Shown piece by piece: positions 26,868 to 36,050 of a stretch of DNA of 64,000 nucleotides. The notes under the pieces are model-generated. The model was not told the DNA's origin. It saw only the letters and a list, made by a program, of their open reading frames with translations, and ran no database searches. The stretch is from Nitrospira sp. KM1. Its GTDB lineage: Bacteria; Nitrospirota; Nitrospiria; Nitrospirales; Nitrospiraceae. Both the position numbers and the translations under genes were made by a program. The stretch lies in contig NZ_AP022671.1 of NCBI RefSeq assembly GCF_011405515.1, positions 3,100,001 to 3,164,000 on the forward strand, given 5' to 3'. Positions within the stretch are counted from its first letter, which is position 1, and the number at the start of each line of letters is the position of its first letter.

Positions 26868-27252
26868 CAAAGTCGTCCTTCTCGGAAATCTGACGCGCAA
26901 TCCTGAATTGCGGTACACACCGAACGGAACTCCCGTGGCGACTTTGGGCCTGGCGGTCAGCCGGCGATACCGACAGGGCGAGGAATTGAAAGAAGAAGTA
27001 TGTTTTGTGGATGTGGTCGTATTCGGGAAGCAGGCGGAGCATTGTGGGCAATATTTGAGCAAAGGCAATGGAGTTATCGTCGATGGGCGGTTGCAGCAGC
27101 GGCGTTGGGAAACGGATGACGGTCAGAAGCGCAGCAAACATGAAGTGGTTGCACAGACCGTGACGTTCATGCCGAAGCGTACTGACAGCGGCTCGAGTCA
27201 AGAGGCTCCGGCGCACGACGAACCGCACTACGATTACGAAGAGCAGCAGTAA
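26854..27252 (+). CDS. ssb: Single-stranded DNA-binding protein
   Basis: This is an OB-fold protein that coats ssDNA. The start is GTG 26854, with GAGGAG 7 bases upstream; the product '[21 protein letters not shown]' has 132 residues and overlaps rpsF by 14 bases. The C-terminus is acidic ([15 protein letters not shown]) but lacks the canonical DDDIPF-type tip that recruits partners in many bacteria, an unusual point for a main SSB. Confidence 0.93.
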   Translation: MAGFNKVVLLGNLTRNPELRYTPNGTPVATLGLAVSRRYRQGEELKEEVCFVDVVVFGKQAEHCGQYLSKGNGVIVDGRLQQRRWETDDGQKRSKHEVVAQTVTFMPKRTDSGSSQEAPAHDEPHYDYEEQQ

Positions 27253-27272
27253 CTATTTCGAAGGAGCAACGC

Positions 27273-27545
27273 ATGGAACGCGAACGTGCTGGCGGTGGTG
27301 GGCGGGGTGATGGAGGTGGAGGAGGCGGACGGTTTTTTCAGCGCCGCAGACCCTGCCGGTTTTGCATTGAAAAAGGTTCGATTGATTTTAAAGATGTGGG
27401 GCTGTTGCGTAATTTTTTGACGGAACGCGGCCGCATCGTGCCTCGGCGCATCTCCGGCAACTGCTTGGGGCATCAACGCGAATTGACCACGGCGGTCAAA
27501 CGAGCCCGTCACATCGCACTCATCAGTTTCGCCGAAGAACGGTAA
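27273..27545 (+). CDS. rpsR: 30S ribosomal protein S18
   Basis: This is the partner of S6 in the 30S platform. The 90 residues start with a glycine/arginine-rich leader (about residues 1-20) before '[20 protein letters not shown]', the conserved S18 core with a CxxC pair. In many genomes rplI follows; here it is replaced by a yceD-type gene. Confidence 0.95.
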   Translation: MERERAGGGGRGDGGGGGGRFFQRRRPCRFCIEKGSIDFKDVGLLRNFLTERGRIVPRRISGNCLGHQRELTTAVKRARHIALISFAEER

Positions 27546-27558
27546 GGACCGAGCCGGG

Positions 27559-28176
27559 ATGTCGCTGCACACGGATGTTACGATGAATATTCTCACTCCG
27601 CTGGTTGCGGACATTACAGCCGAAGGACGTTCTTTTGTGGGCGATGTATCGGCTGAGGAGTTGGAATTGTCTGATGCCGACACGGTGCTCCGGGGTCCGT
27701 TGTCCGTCAGCTTGGATCTGCTCAAAGCGGACGAGATCATTGCCGTGACGGGAGTGATCGAAGGCACAGCGATCCGGCAATGCGTGCGGTGTTTGAAAGA
27801 GTATGACGAGGCCCTGGTGTTTTCAGTACGCGCCGCGTATTCCCGCGAGGGGAAAGAAGCGAAAAAGGAACCCAAGCCGCTCGGGGGACATCAAAAACCA
27901 GGGAGCTCGGACTCAAAACATTCTGGCTTCAGCAAACGCGAGACGGGCTCGGACGAGGATGTGGACGATGACGGCTATTTGTATCAAGGCGATCATCTGG
28001 AATTAGGACCGATGCTGCGTGAGCATGTGATCTTGGCCGCACCGATGCAACCATTGTGTCGAAGCGAATGTGCAGGCTTATGTGCCCGTTGCGGAAAAGA
28101 CCTCAATGCAGGACCCTGTCAGTGTCCGGCAGAGCCACAGTCCGGTTCTATTCGAATCATTCGAAGTACAAAGTAG
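27559..28176 (+). CDS. DUF177 (YceD-like) protein
   Basis: This is a member of the family linked with rpmF and 23S rRNA accumulation in plants and bacteria. Of 205 residues, the family core is present ('GTAIRQCVRCLKEYDEAL' and the C-terminal 'CAGLCARCGKDLNAG'), with cysteine pairs likely to bind zinc. A charged, low-complexity insert of about 50 residues separates the two halves (about 95-145, KKEPKPLGG... to ...SDEDVDDDG). The start could also be the second Met at 27583. It lies directly before rpmF. Confidence 0.85.
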   Translation: MSLHTDVTMNILTPLVADITAEGRSFVGDVSAEELELSDADTVLRGPLSVSLDLLKADEIIAVTGVIEGTAIRQCVRCLKEYDEALVFSVRAAYSREGKEAKKEPKPLGGHQKPGSSDSKHSGFSKRETGSDEDVDDDGYLYQGDHLELGPMLREHVILAAPMQPLCRSECAGLCARCGKDLNAGPCQCPAEPQSGSIRIIRSTK

Positions 28177-28238
28177 AGTCTTCATTCATATGCATGGAAC
28201 TTGATTCGGCTGTTGCCGAGTGGTTGGAGGAACGCGCG

Positions 28239-28424
28239 ATGCCAAATCCGAAACATAAACATTCCAGGGCCAGAAGAGACAAGCGGCGCACCCAGAAGCT
28301 GCGCATCACTCCGCCAGGGATGGCTGTGTGTCCGCAATGTCATGAATTGAAGCTTCCCCACTATACCTGTCTGAATTGCGGCACCTACAAAGGCAAGGCG
28401 GTCATCCAAGTCGAAGAAGTTTAG
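28239..28424 (+). CDS. rpmF: 50S ribosomal protein L32
   Basis: This is a 61-residue zinc-ribbon ribosomal protein: 'MPNPKHKHSRARRDKRR' at the N-terminus and the Cys pairs CPQC and CLNC. The start at 28239 follows GGAGG (28226-28230) by 8 bases; the longer frame upstream overlaps the DUF177 gene and is not conserved. The yceD-rpmF-plsX-fab order is classical. Confidence 0.96.
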   Translation: MPNPKHKHSRARRDKRRTQKLRITPPGMAVCPQCHELKLPHYTCLNCGTYKGKAVIQVEEV

Positions 28425-28583
28425 CGACTAGCCCCACCAGGTCCGTCCCCATGGGGTGGGCCGTAGTCCGTTGTGGAAATTGATTTACTGCGCTAAGCTC
28501 TCGCCGCAACGACAGAATTGCCAAGAAGGCGTTCGTCCATCTGAATCTCCGATCGCACATTGCCTGTGACAACACCTGTCAGG

Positions 28584-29609
28584 ATGAAAATTGCGCTTGA
28601 TGCGATGGGTGGTGACCATGGGCCGGCCCCGTGCATCGAGGGTGCGCTCCAAGCCGCCCAAGAGATGAATATTGATGTCATTCTGGTCGGCGACGAGAAA
28701 ATTCTTGCCGATGAATGCCACCGCCTCGGATGTACAGACGGACGGCTCACCATCAAGCATGCACCCCAAGTCGTGGAGATGCATGAATCTCCGGCTGCCG
28801 TGGCCCGAAAAAAGCGAAATTCGTCCATCTGGATTGCGACGGAACTGGTGAAAAGTGGCGATGCCGGCGCGGTCGTGAGTCCGGGCAATACCGGAGCCAG
28901 TATGGTCTCATCGTTTTTTGTGCTGGGCCTGAGCAAGGGTGTGGAGCGACCCGCCATTGCGACGAGCCTTCCCACCCTGACCGGCGAAGCCATCATGCTG
29001 GATGTCGGAGCCAATGTGGATTGTACGGCTCAGCACCTGACCCAGTTCGCTATCATGGGAAACGAATACGGCAAGCACCTGTTTCGGAAACCGAATCCGC
29101 GCGTGGGTTTATTGAGCATCGGCGAGGAGGACAGCAAGGGCAATGAGGTGACGAAGGAAGCGTTTAAATTATTGAAAAACAGCGCGTTGAACTTCGTCGG
29201 CAATGTCGAGGGCCGTGATGTGTACAGCGGCAACGCAGACGTGGTCGTCTGTGACGGATTCATCGGCAATGTCGCGCTCAAAATTTCTGAAGGCGTCGCC
29301 GATACGATCAAGAAGCTGCTGTTTAAGGAGATTTCTGCCTCTTTTCTGGGAAGGCTTGCCTATCCGCTCATCGCCGGGCCGCTTCTCAAACTCAAACGAA
29401 GGATCGACTACGCCGAATTCGGCGGTGCGCCGCTGCTCGGCGTCAACGGGATCACCATGATCTGTCACGGCCGCTCCTCCGCCAAGGCGATCAAGAACGC
29501 CATCCGGCGGGCCAAGGGATTGGCCGAACGGCGCGTCCATGAACTGATCCAACGAGATATCGACGAAGGTCTTGAGCAGCAAGAACCGCCGGCGGACCCG
29601 GCATCATGA
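28584..29609 (+). CDS. plsX: Phosphate acyltransferase
   Basis: This enzyme converts acyl-ACP to acyl-phosphate for phospholipid synthesis. The 341-residue protein begins 'MKIALDAMGGDHGP', the family signature, and includes 'VDCTAQHLTQFAIMG' and 'GFIGNVALKISEG'. A TTG 8 codons earlier is possible but the ATG fits the conserved N-terminus. The stop overlaps the fabH start (ATGA). Confidence 0.95.
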   Translation: MKIALDAMGGDHGPAPCIEGALQAAQEMNIDVILVGDEKILADECHRLGCTDGRLTIKHAPQVVEMHESPAAVARKKRNSSIWIATELVKSGDAGAVVSPGNTGASMVSSFFVLGLSKGVERPAIATSLPTLTGEAIMLDVGANVDCTAQHLTQFAIMGNEYGKHLFRKPNPRVGLLSIGEEDSKGNEVTKEAFKLLKNSALNFVGNVEGRDVYSGNADVVVCDGFIGNVALKISEGVADTIKKLLFKEISASFLGRLAYPLIAGPLLKLKRRIDYAEFGGAPLLGVNGITMICHGRSSAKAIKNAIRRAKGLAERRVHELIQRDIDEGLEQQEPPADPAS

Positions 29610-30580
29610 AGGCCAGGATCAGCGGCACCGGCTCATACGTTCCCCCAAAGGTACTGACCAATACCGATTTGGAGAGTATGGTCGCGACGTCGGACCAATG
29701 GATCACGGAGCGGACAGGGATTCGAGAGCGCCGTCTGGCGGGAGTCGGGGAGGCCTGTTCGGACCTTGGAGTCAAGGCCTCGCTGCAGGCATTGCGGAAC
29801 GCCAATGTTCGCCCGATAGACCTGGATCTCATCCTCCTTGCCACCTGCACGGGAGATTACCCACTCCCCGCGACCGCCTGTCTCATTCAACATCGATTGG
29901 GTGCGACACGTGCCGCGGCCTGCGATCTGTCCGCCGCCTGCTGCGGATTTGTATATGCCCTGTCTGTCGCGGATGCCTATGTCAAAACGGGTATGCGCCA
30001 CGTATTGGTGATCGGAGCCGAAGTAATGTCTTCGATCATGGATTGGACCGATCGAAATACATGCATCTTATTCGGCGACGGAGCGGGTGCGGCAGTCGTC
30101 AGTGCAAGTGAGGGGGACCGGGGCATCCTTTCCACGCACCTTCGCTCCGACGGGGCGCTGCATGATCTTATTGCCGTTCCGGGAGGCGGCTCTCGCCAGC
30201 CATTGTCGGACAAGGTCATTGCGGAGAAGATGCACTGTATCAAGATGAAAGGGAACGAAACCTTTAAAGTGGCAGTGAGGATGTTGGAAGAGATTGCCCG
30301 TGAAACGTTGGCCGCCAACAACTACGGCGTGGAGGATCTCGACCTCTATGTGCCGCATCAAGCGAATATGCGCATTCTCAAAGCGGTGGCCGACCGGCTC
30401 GGACTTCCGTCAGAAAAGGTCATGCTCAACCTCGATCGCTATGGAAATACTTCAGCGGCATCAGTCCCGATCGCCCTCGATGAGGCCGTCCAACAGGGCA
30501 GGATCAAGCCCGGATCACTCGTCATGCTCGGCGCGTTTGGTGCGGGACTCACATGGGCTTCGGCCTTGCTTCGATGGTAA
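29606..30580 (+). CDS. fabH: 3-oxoacyl-ACP synthase III
   Basis: This enzyme condenses acetyl-CoA with malonyl-ACP to start fatty acid chains. The 324-residue protein has the catalytic Cys C112 in LSAACCGF, the His in 'VPHQANMRI' and the Asn in 'NLDRYGNTSAASVPIAL'. It overlaps plsX by 4 bases. Confidence 0.96.
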   Translation: MKARISGTGSYVPPKVLTNTDLESMVATSDQWITERTGIRERRLAGVGEACSDLGVKASLQALRNANVRPIDLDLILLATCTGDYPLPATACLIQHRLGATRAAACDLSAACCGFVYALSVADAYVKTGMRHVLVIGAEVMSSIMDWTDRNTCILFGDGAGAAVVSASEGDRGILSTHLRSDGALHDLIAVPGGGSRQPLSDKVIAEKMHCIKMKGNETFKVAVRMLEEIARETLAANNYGVEDLDLYVPHQANMRILKAVADRLGLPSEKVMLNLDRYGNTSAASVPIALDEAVQQGRIKPGSLVMLGAFGAGLTWASALLRW

Positions 30581-30660
30581 GAAAAGCCGTCTCTCCGCAA
30601 TGAGTTCAGTCAACTTTTCCCGTTGACTTTCAACAGTATTTCGAAGATATCTACCAGCTT

Positions 30661-31605
30661 ATGACTTCAGCAATCGGGTTGGTCTTTCCGGGACAAGGGT
30701 CGCAATCTGTCGGCATGGGAAAGACTCTCGTGGACACCCACCCTTCGCTTCAAGCCGTGTATAACGAAGCGTCTTCCGTTCTCGGGTACGATGTTGCAGC
30801 CCTCTGTTTCGAAGGACCAGCGGAACGGCTGAATTTGACGGAATTTACTCAGCCGGCGTTGCTCGTGAGCAGCGTGGCAGCCTTGCGGGCGCTGGACCTG
30901 AGAAAGGCCAAACCAATAGCGGTGGCCGGCCACAGTCTGGGAGAGTATTCTGCCCTCGTGGCAGCCGGTGGACTTGCCTACCGTGATGCCGTCAGCATTG
31001 TTCAGAAACGTGGCAGGTATATGTCCGAAGCCGTGGCTCCGGGCACCGGACTCGTCGCTGCGCTCTTGGGGCTTTCAGCCGACATGGTCAGGGACGTGTG
31101 TCGTGAGGCGTCCCCGGTTGGAGTGGTCCAGGCGGCGAACTTCAACTCGCCTGGGCAAATCGTAATCGCAGGTGAGAAGCCGGCGGTGGAGCGGGCCATC
31201 GTACTGGCCAAGGAAAAAGGATGCAAAAAGGCCATTCCCCTTCCCGTGAGTGTGCCGGTACATACGCCGCTGATGCAGACGGCCGCCGACCGACTGGCGC
31301 AAGACCTCGCCGCGATCCGTTGGTCTGATCTCAGCAGTCCCTTGATCAACAATGCCGAAGCCAAACGGATTGAGAAGGCGGGAGAAATTCAACCGTCCCT
31401 CGTCCGGCAGCTTCCATCATCGGTTTTATGGGAGGATTCGATCAAGGCCATGGCGTCGATGGGTGTCAAACACTTCATCGAGGTGGGACCTGGTACAGTA
31501 TTGGCTGGGTTGATCAAGCGAATCGTACCTGAGGCAGTCACACTCAACGTATATGATCCAAAGTCGCTGGACGCGACGCAGACCGCTTTGGAAGCAGCAA
31601 CGTAA
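30661..31605 (+). CDS. fabD: Malonyl CoA-ACP transacylase
   Basis: This enzyme transfers malonyl groups from CoA to ACP. The 314-residue protein has 'FPGQGSQSVGMG' near the N-terminus, the nucleophile S92 in GHSLGEYSALV, and the catalytic His in 'SVPVHTPLM' near 200. It is 80 bases after fabH. Confidence 0.96.
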   Translation: MTSAIGLVFPGQGSQSVGMGKTLVDTHPSLQAVYNEASSVLGYDVAALCFEGPAERLNLTEFTQPALLVSSVAALRALDLRKAKPIAVAGHSLGEYSALVAAGGLAYRDAVSIVQKRGRYMSEAVAPGTGLVAALLGLSADMVRDVCREASPVGVVQAANFNSPGQIVIAGEKPAVERAIVLAKEKGCKKAIPLPVSVPVHTPLMQTAADRLAQDLAAIRWSDLSSPLINNAEAKRIEKAGEIQPSLVRQLPSSVLWEDSIKAMASMGVKHFIEVGPGTVLAGLIKRIVPEAVTLNVYDPKSLDATQTALEAAT

Positions 31606-31615
31606 GGAGCTACGG

Positions 31616-32359
31616 ATGTCATTACAGGGCCGTGTCGCAATCGTCACCGGTGCGGCGCAGGGAATTGGTCGCGCCATCGCAGAAACGCTGGCCAAGGCCG
31701 GCGCGGACATTGTGGTGGCCGATCTTGATCCAGCGCGATCGCAGGAAACGGTGACAGCAGTGGAACAGGCGGGGCGGAAGGCGCTCAATATCAAAGTCAA
31801 CGTGGCGAATGCCGGGGATGCCAAGGCCATGGCCGAACAGGTTGTCACTGCCTGGGGGAAGATCGATATTCTCGTAAACAATGCGGGTATTACTCGCGAC
31901 GGCCTGCTGCTCCGGATGAAAGAAGAGGACTGGAATCTTGTCCTACAGGTCAATTTGAACGGGACCTTCAATTGCACGAAGGCCGTCTTGCAGCCGATGA
32001 CCAAACAGCGTTATGGTCGCATCGTCAATATCGCGTCGATTGTGGGAGCAATGGGCAATGTGGGGCAGGCGAATTACGCCGCCTCGAAGGCCGCTGTGAT
32101 CGGCTTTAGTAAAACCGTCGCACGCGAATATGCCAGCCGAAATGTGACCGTGAACGCCGTGGCGCCTGGTTTTATCGATACGGCGATGACCCAAGGATTG
32201 ACAGCCGAGGTCAAGGAGATGTTGCAGAAGCAGATTCCTCTGGGGCGACTAGGGACTCCTGCTGATATTGCCGCGGCGGTCAGATTTCTGGTATCCGAGG
32301 AGGCGGCGTATGTGACCGGGCATGTCCTGCACGTGAATGGAGGCATGTTGATGTCCTGA
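31616..32359 (+). CDS. fabG: 3-oxoacyl-ACP reductase
   Basis: This NADPH-dependent SDR enzyme reduces beta-ketoacyl-ACP. The start at 31616 has AAGGAG (31603-31608) and gives 247 residues: TGAAQGIGRAIA (Rossmann), NNAG, catalytic Ser and the YxxxK in 'NYAASKAAVIG', and the C-terminal 'VTGHVLHVNGGMLMS'. Confidence 0.95.
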   Translation: MSLQGRVAIVTGAAQGIGRAIAETLAKAGADIVVADLDPARSQETVTAVEQAGRKALNIKVNVANAGDAKAMAEQVVTAWGKIDILVNNAGITRDGLLLRMKEEDWNLVLQVNLNGTFNCTKAVLQPMTKQRYGRIVNIASIVGAMGNVGQANYAASKAAVIGFSKTVAREYASRNVTVNAVAPGFIDTAMTQGLTAEVKEMLQKQIPLGRLGTPADIAAAVRFLVSEEAAYVTGHVLHVNGGMLMS

Positions 32360-32441
32360 GCACGCATGGATGATTTGCGGGCATGAATGAACAGCAGGTT
32401 GCGAATGATATGAACGGCGAGGGAAGGAGGGTGGGACTGTT

Positions 32442-32675
32442 ATGGCGACGGTAGATGAACGGGTGAAGAAGATCATTGCAGAACAACTCGGCGTCGAAGA
32501 GGACGAAGTGACCAGCGAGGCCAGTTTTGTGGAGGATCTGGGTGCCGATTCCCTCGACACGGTCGAGTTGGTGATGGCGTTGGAGGAAGAATTCGGGATC
32601 GAAATCCCGGACGAGGATGCCGAAAAAATTCTTACGGTCGGCAAAGCACTCGATTACATCAAAGAAAAGGCATAA
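32442..32675 (+). CDS. acpP: Acyl carrier protein
   Basis: This is a 77-residue acidic four-helix carrier with the phosphopantetheine serine S37 in [15 protein letters not shown]. It sits between fabG and fabF as usual. GGAAGGAGGG lies upstream at about 32420-32430. Confidence 0.97.
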   Translation: MATVDERVKKIIAEQLGVEEDEVTSEASFVEDLGADSLDTVELVMALEEEFGIEIPDEDAEKILTVGKALDYIKEKA

Positions 32676-32687
32676 CGCGGTTCTTGT

Positions 32688-33935
32688 ATGGCGGACCGGC
32701 CTTCTAGACGTATCGTTGTGACTGGAGTAGGACTTGTCACTCCGCTCGGCACTGGTGTGGAGAAAACGTGGAAGGCGATCTGTGCCGGGGAATCCGGAAT
32801 CGGCCGCATCACGAAGTTCGACCCGACCACATACGATGCGCAGATCGCCGGGGAAGTGAAGGATTTCGATCCGGCGCAGTTCATTGAGAAAAAAGAAATC
32901 AAGAAAATGGACACCTTCATCCATTACGCCGTAGGCGCTGCGCAACTGGCGGTGGATGATGCCGGTCTGAAAGTGCTTCCCGAGGAGGCCACGAAGGTTG
33001 GGGTGTATATCGGATCCGGAATCGGTGGTCTCGGGTCTATCGAGCATTATCATACTGTCCTGAAAGAAAAGGGGCCGGGGCGTGTCTCCCCGTTTTTCAT
33101 TCCGATGACCATCATCAACCTGGCATCGGGTCAAGTGGCGATCAGGTTGGGAGCGAAAGGTCCGAATTCGTGCGCCGTCACCGCATGCGCGACCGGCAAC
33201 CACTGCATCGGAGATGCCTATCGATTGATTCAGAGGGGCGATGCCGACGTGATGATCGCCGGAGGAACCGAAGCAGCCATTACGACGCTCGGTGTAGCCG
33301 GCTTTGCGGCGTCAAAAGCGCTGTCGTTCAGGAACCACGAACCGACGAAAGCGAGCCGGCCGTTCGACAAGGACCGCGATGGATTTGTCCTCGGAGAGGG
33401 CGCGGGAGTAGTCGTCTTAGAAGAATTGGAACACGCCCGCCAGCGAGGTGCCCGGGTCTATGCTGAATTGATCGGCTACGGCATGAACAGCGACGCGTAT
33501 CATATCACGGCACCGTCCGAAGAAGGGGAGGGGGCGGTTCGCTGCATGGAATTAGCCATCAAGGATGCCGGTATCGGAAAAGACGAGGTCGGCTATATTA
33601 ACGCCCATGGCACCTCGACAATGGCTGATGCGATCGAGACTCGCGCGATCAAACAGGTGTTTGGAGAGAGAGCGCCGCGCATTCCTGTCAGTTCGACCAA
33701 GTCCATGACCGGGCACCTTCTTGGCGCAGCCGGCGGCATCGAAGCGGTCTTTAGCGTATTGGCCTTGCACCATGGCATCCTCCCTCCAACCATCAACCTC
33801 GACCACCCCGACCCCGAATGCGATCTGGATTATATTCCACACCAGGCAAGACAGGTCGCCATTCGCATCGCATTGTCAAATTCCTTCGGGTTCGGAGGAG
33901 TCAACGCGTGCCTCCTCTTCAGGCGGGCACCCTGA
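32688..33935 (+). CDS. fabF: 3-oxoacyl-ACP synthase II
   Basis: This elongating condensing enzyme has 415 residues with the active-site Cys C167 in 'VTACATGNHCIG' and the two His in 'NAHGTSTMADAIET' and 'KSMTGHLLGAAGG'. It starts 12 bases after acpP. Confidence 0.97.
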   Translation: MADRPSRRIVVTGVGLVTPLGTGVEKTWKAICAGESGIGRITKFDPTTYDAQIAGEVKDFDPAQFIEKKEIKKMDTFIHYAVGAAQLAVDDAGLKVLPEEATKVGVYIGSGIGGLGSIEHYHTVLKEKGPGRVSPFFIPMTIINLASGQVAIRLGAKGPNSCAVTACATGNHCIGDAYRLIQRGDADVMIAGGTEAAITTLGVAGFAASKALSFRNHEPTKASRPFDKDRDGFVLGEGAGVVVLEELEHARQRGARVYAELIGYGMNSDAYHITAPSEEGEGAVRCMELAIKDAGIGKDEVGYINAHGTSTMADAIETRAIKQVFGERAPRIPVSSTKSMTGHLLGAAGGIEAVFSVLALHHGILPPTINLDHPDPECDLDYIPHQARQVAIRIALSNSFGFGGVNACLLFRRAP

Positions 33936-33953
33936 CATCTCAGTGCCGGATTC

Positions 33954-34679
33954 GTGCGCTTCATGACGTCTCGCCTACCGATTGAATCGCTCCAATCGTC
34001 GCTGACGTATTGCTTTGTCAACGTGGGTCTGCTGGAGGAAGCTCTGACGCACACGTCATACGTCAATGAGGTCAAGAAGAGTGAATCATCGCACAATGAG
34101 CGCCTTGAATTTCTCGGTGACGCGGTTCTCTCTCTCGTCATAAGCGAATACCTCGCTGTTCGACTGCCGCACTGTTCGGAAGGGATGCTGTCCAAATTCA
34201 AAGCCAGGCTCGTCAGCGAATCGTCACTGGCGCACGCTGCGCGGCGCCTGAATCTCGGCGCCTATCTCAAGCTGGGAAAAGGCGAGGACCGCTCGAACGG
34301 ACGCGAAAAGGATTCGCTGTTGGCGGACGCCCTCGAAGCAGTCCTCGCCGCGGCGCATCTGGACGGTGGGTTCCAGGCCGGCCGTATGGTTACCTTGCGA
34401 GTATTTGCGGACCAGCTTCATTCGATCACCGATCAGAACGCCGGACAGCCCGGGGCGGACGATTCGAAAACGCGGCTTCAGGAGTGGTGTCAAAAGCGGC
34501 TTGATGTCCTCCCGGTCTATGCCCTGATTCGGGAAACGGGACCGGACCATAGCAAATGGTTCGAAGTTACGGTTTCTGTGAACGGCGAGATCATCGGTGC
34601 AGGAGCTGGGCGAAGCAAGAAAGAGGCTGAGCAGGCGGCTGCCAGAGAAGGGTTGCAGCGGACTTCCGACTTGGCCTGA
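33954..34679 (+). CDS. rnc: Ribonuclease III
   Basis: This dsRNA endonuclease processes rRNA and mRNA. The 241-residue protein has the signature 'HNERLEFLGDAVLSLVIS' with the metal-binding acidic residues, a second catalytic region 'LLADALEAVLAA', and a C-terminal dsRNA-binding domain ('GAGAGRSKKEAEQAAAREGL'). The start is GTG 33954 or ATG 33963. The fabF-rnc link is common. Confidence 0.95.
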   Translation: MRFMTSRLPIESLQSSLTYCFVNVGLLEEALTHTSYVNEVKKSESSHNERLEFLGDAVLSLVISEYLAVRLPHCSEGMLSKFKARLVSESSLAHAARRLNLGAYLKLGKGEDRSNGREKDSLLADALEAVLAAAHLDGGFQAGRMVTLRVFADQLHSITDQNAGQPGADDSKTRLQEWCQKRLDVLPVYALIRETGPDHSKWFEVTVSVNGEIIGAGAGRSKKEAEQAAAREGLQRTSDLA

Positions 34680-34734
34680 CGGATCTGGTAAGATGTGACG
34701 GTCAAAATTTTATCATTCCTGAAGGAGGGCAACA

Positions 34735-35337
34735 ATGCGGAGGCTGACGATGGCCGTGTTGGTCGCGGCGTGGTTCTGTGCGGGGGCAAGCATGCTCATG
34801 ATGGCGGGAACAGCCGTTGCCGCTGAACAAACCCCGAAAAAGGGCGAAGTAGCAAAGAGTCCGAAAGCGGTCATCAAAACCAAGTACGGTGAGATGGAAA
34901 TCGTCTTTTTCCCAGACAAGGCGCCCAAGCACGTGGAGAATTTCGTCAAGCTCGCGAGATCGGGATTTTATAACGGCACGATCTTCCACCGCGTCATTCC
35001 GGGGTTTATGATCCAGGGCGGAGACCCCAATACCAAAGACTCGAGCAAACCCGAAAGTTACGGGATGGGAGGTCCGAACGAACGGTTGAAAGCGGAGTTC
35101 AATGACACGCCTCATCGACGCGGGATCGTTTCAATGGCAAGGACGAATGACCCCAACAGCGCAGGCTCTCAATTTTTCATCGTGGTGAAGGATTCGAACT
35201 TTCTTGACGGGCAATACACCGTCTTCGGCGAAGTGGTCAAGGGCATGGAGGTCGCTGATAAGATCGTCAACCTTCCCAAGAATGCCCGTGACCTGCCCAC
35301 TGAGCGGGCGGAAATGACCATTACGATCGTCGAGTAA
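34735..35337 (+). CDS. Peptidyl-prolyl cis-trans isomerase, cyclophilin type, exported
   Basis: This is a periplasmic cyclophilin of 200 residues. A signal peptide is clear (MRRLTMAVLVAAWFCAG..., cleavage near 'AVAAEQ'). The core has 'FHRVIPGFMIQGGDPN', 'GIVSMAR' and 'SQFFIV', with the catalytic Arg in FHRV. AAGGAGGG lies upstream. It is the first of two tandem cyclophilin genes that share most of their core sequence. Confidence 0.93.
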   Translation: MRRLTMAVLVAAWFCAGASMLMMAGTAVAAEQTPKKGEVAKSPKAVIKTKYGEMEIVFFPDKAPKHVENFVKLARSGFYNGTIFHRVIPGFMIQGGDPNTKDSSKPESYGMGGPNERLKAEFNDTPHRRGIVSMARTNDPNSAGSQFFIVVKDSNFLDGQYTVFGEVVKGMEVADKIVNLPKNARDLPTERAEMTITIVE

Positions 35338-35340
35338 TTG

Positions 35341-35961
35341 ATGCTCATCCAATCATCCCGTCTCGCTGCCACAAGGTTGTTGTGCTGCCTAGCGGGTCTC
35401 CTCTTTCTTACAGCCTGCGGGGGAAAGCCCGCGGTGAAACCTGCGGTTCCTCCACCTGACCCGGGTCCCAAAGCGATCATCAAGACCAAGTTCGGAGATA
35501 TGTACATGAAGTTTTATCCGGACTTGGCCCCGAAACACGTCGAGAACTTTATTAAACTCGCGAAGTCCGGATTCTATAATGGAACCATCTTCCATCGAGT
35601 CATCCCCGGTTTCATGATCCAAGGGGGTGACCCAAATACGAAGAATTCGCTCAAGAAGGAGTCATACGGTCAAGGAGGACCAAAGGACGAGAAGGGAGAG
35701 CCCATTCTGCTGAGGGCGGAATTTTCCGACACGCCACACAAACGCGGAATCGTCTCGATGGCGCGGGCCAATGAGCCCGATACAGCCGGGTCCCAGTTTT
35801 TTATTGTTGTGGAAGCATCACCATTCCTTGATCGCAAATACACCGTATTCGGTGAAGTCATCAAGGGACTTGGCGTGGCAGACAAAATAGTTGCGCTGCC
35901 GAGAAACGAACGTGATTTGCCAAATGAGCGGGTCGAGATGACTGTGACGATCGTGGAGTGA
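35341..35961 (+). CDS. Peptidyl-prolyl cis-trans isomerase, cyclophilin type, lipoprotein
   Basis: This is the second cyclophilin of the pair, 206 residues from ATG 35341 (a TTG is directly before it). It has a lipoprotein signal ending in the lipobox LTAC with the acylated Cys followed by GG, a proline-rich linker, then the same core ('FHRVIPGFMIQGGDPN', 'SQFFIVV'). It has an insert 'QGGPKDEKGEPILLR' relative to its neighbour. It starts 3 bases after the first copy's stop; the pair arose by duplication with different targeting. Confidence 0.92.
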   Translation: MLIQSSRLAATRLLCCLAGLLFLTACGGKPAVKPAVPPPDPGPKAIIKTKFGDMYMKFYPDLAPKHVENFIKLAKSGFYNGTIFHRVIPGFMIQGGDPNTKNSLKKESYGQGGPKDEKGEPILLRAEFSDTPHKRGIVSMARANEPDTAGSQFFIVVEASPFLDRKYTVFGEVIKGLGVADKIVALPRNERDLPNERVEMTVTIVE

Positions 35962-36050
35962 GATCTTCGTGCCCGACCGGATGCTCTGCGAGCATCGTGC
36001 CGTCCACCGCAACACTTCATTTGTCTACAGATGTTGGTCGAGAACCACGC

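Noticed and set aside
28434-28475. Possible terminator between rpmF and plsX (CCCCATGGGG region)
   Set aside because: The palindrome has no room for a loop, pairing beyond it is poor, and no T-run follows; genes on both sides are normally co-transcribed.
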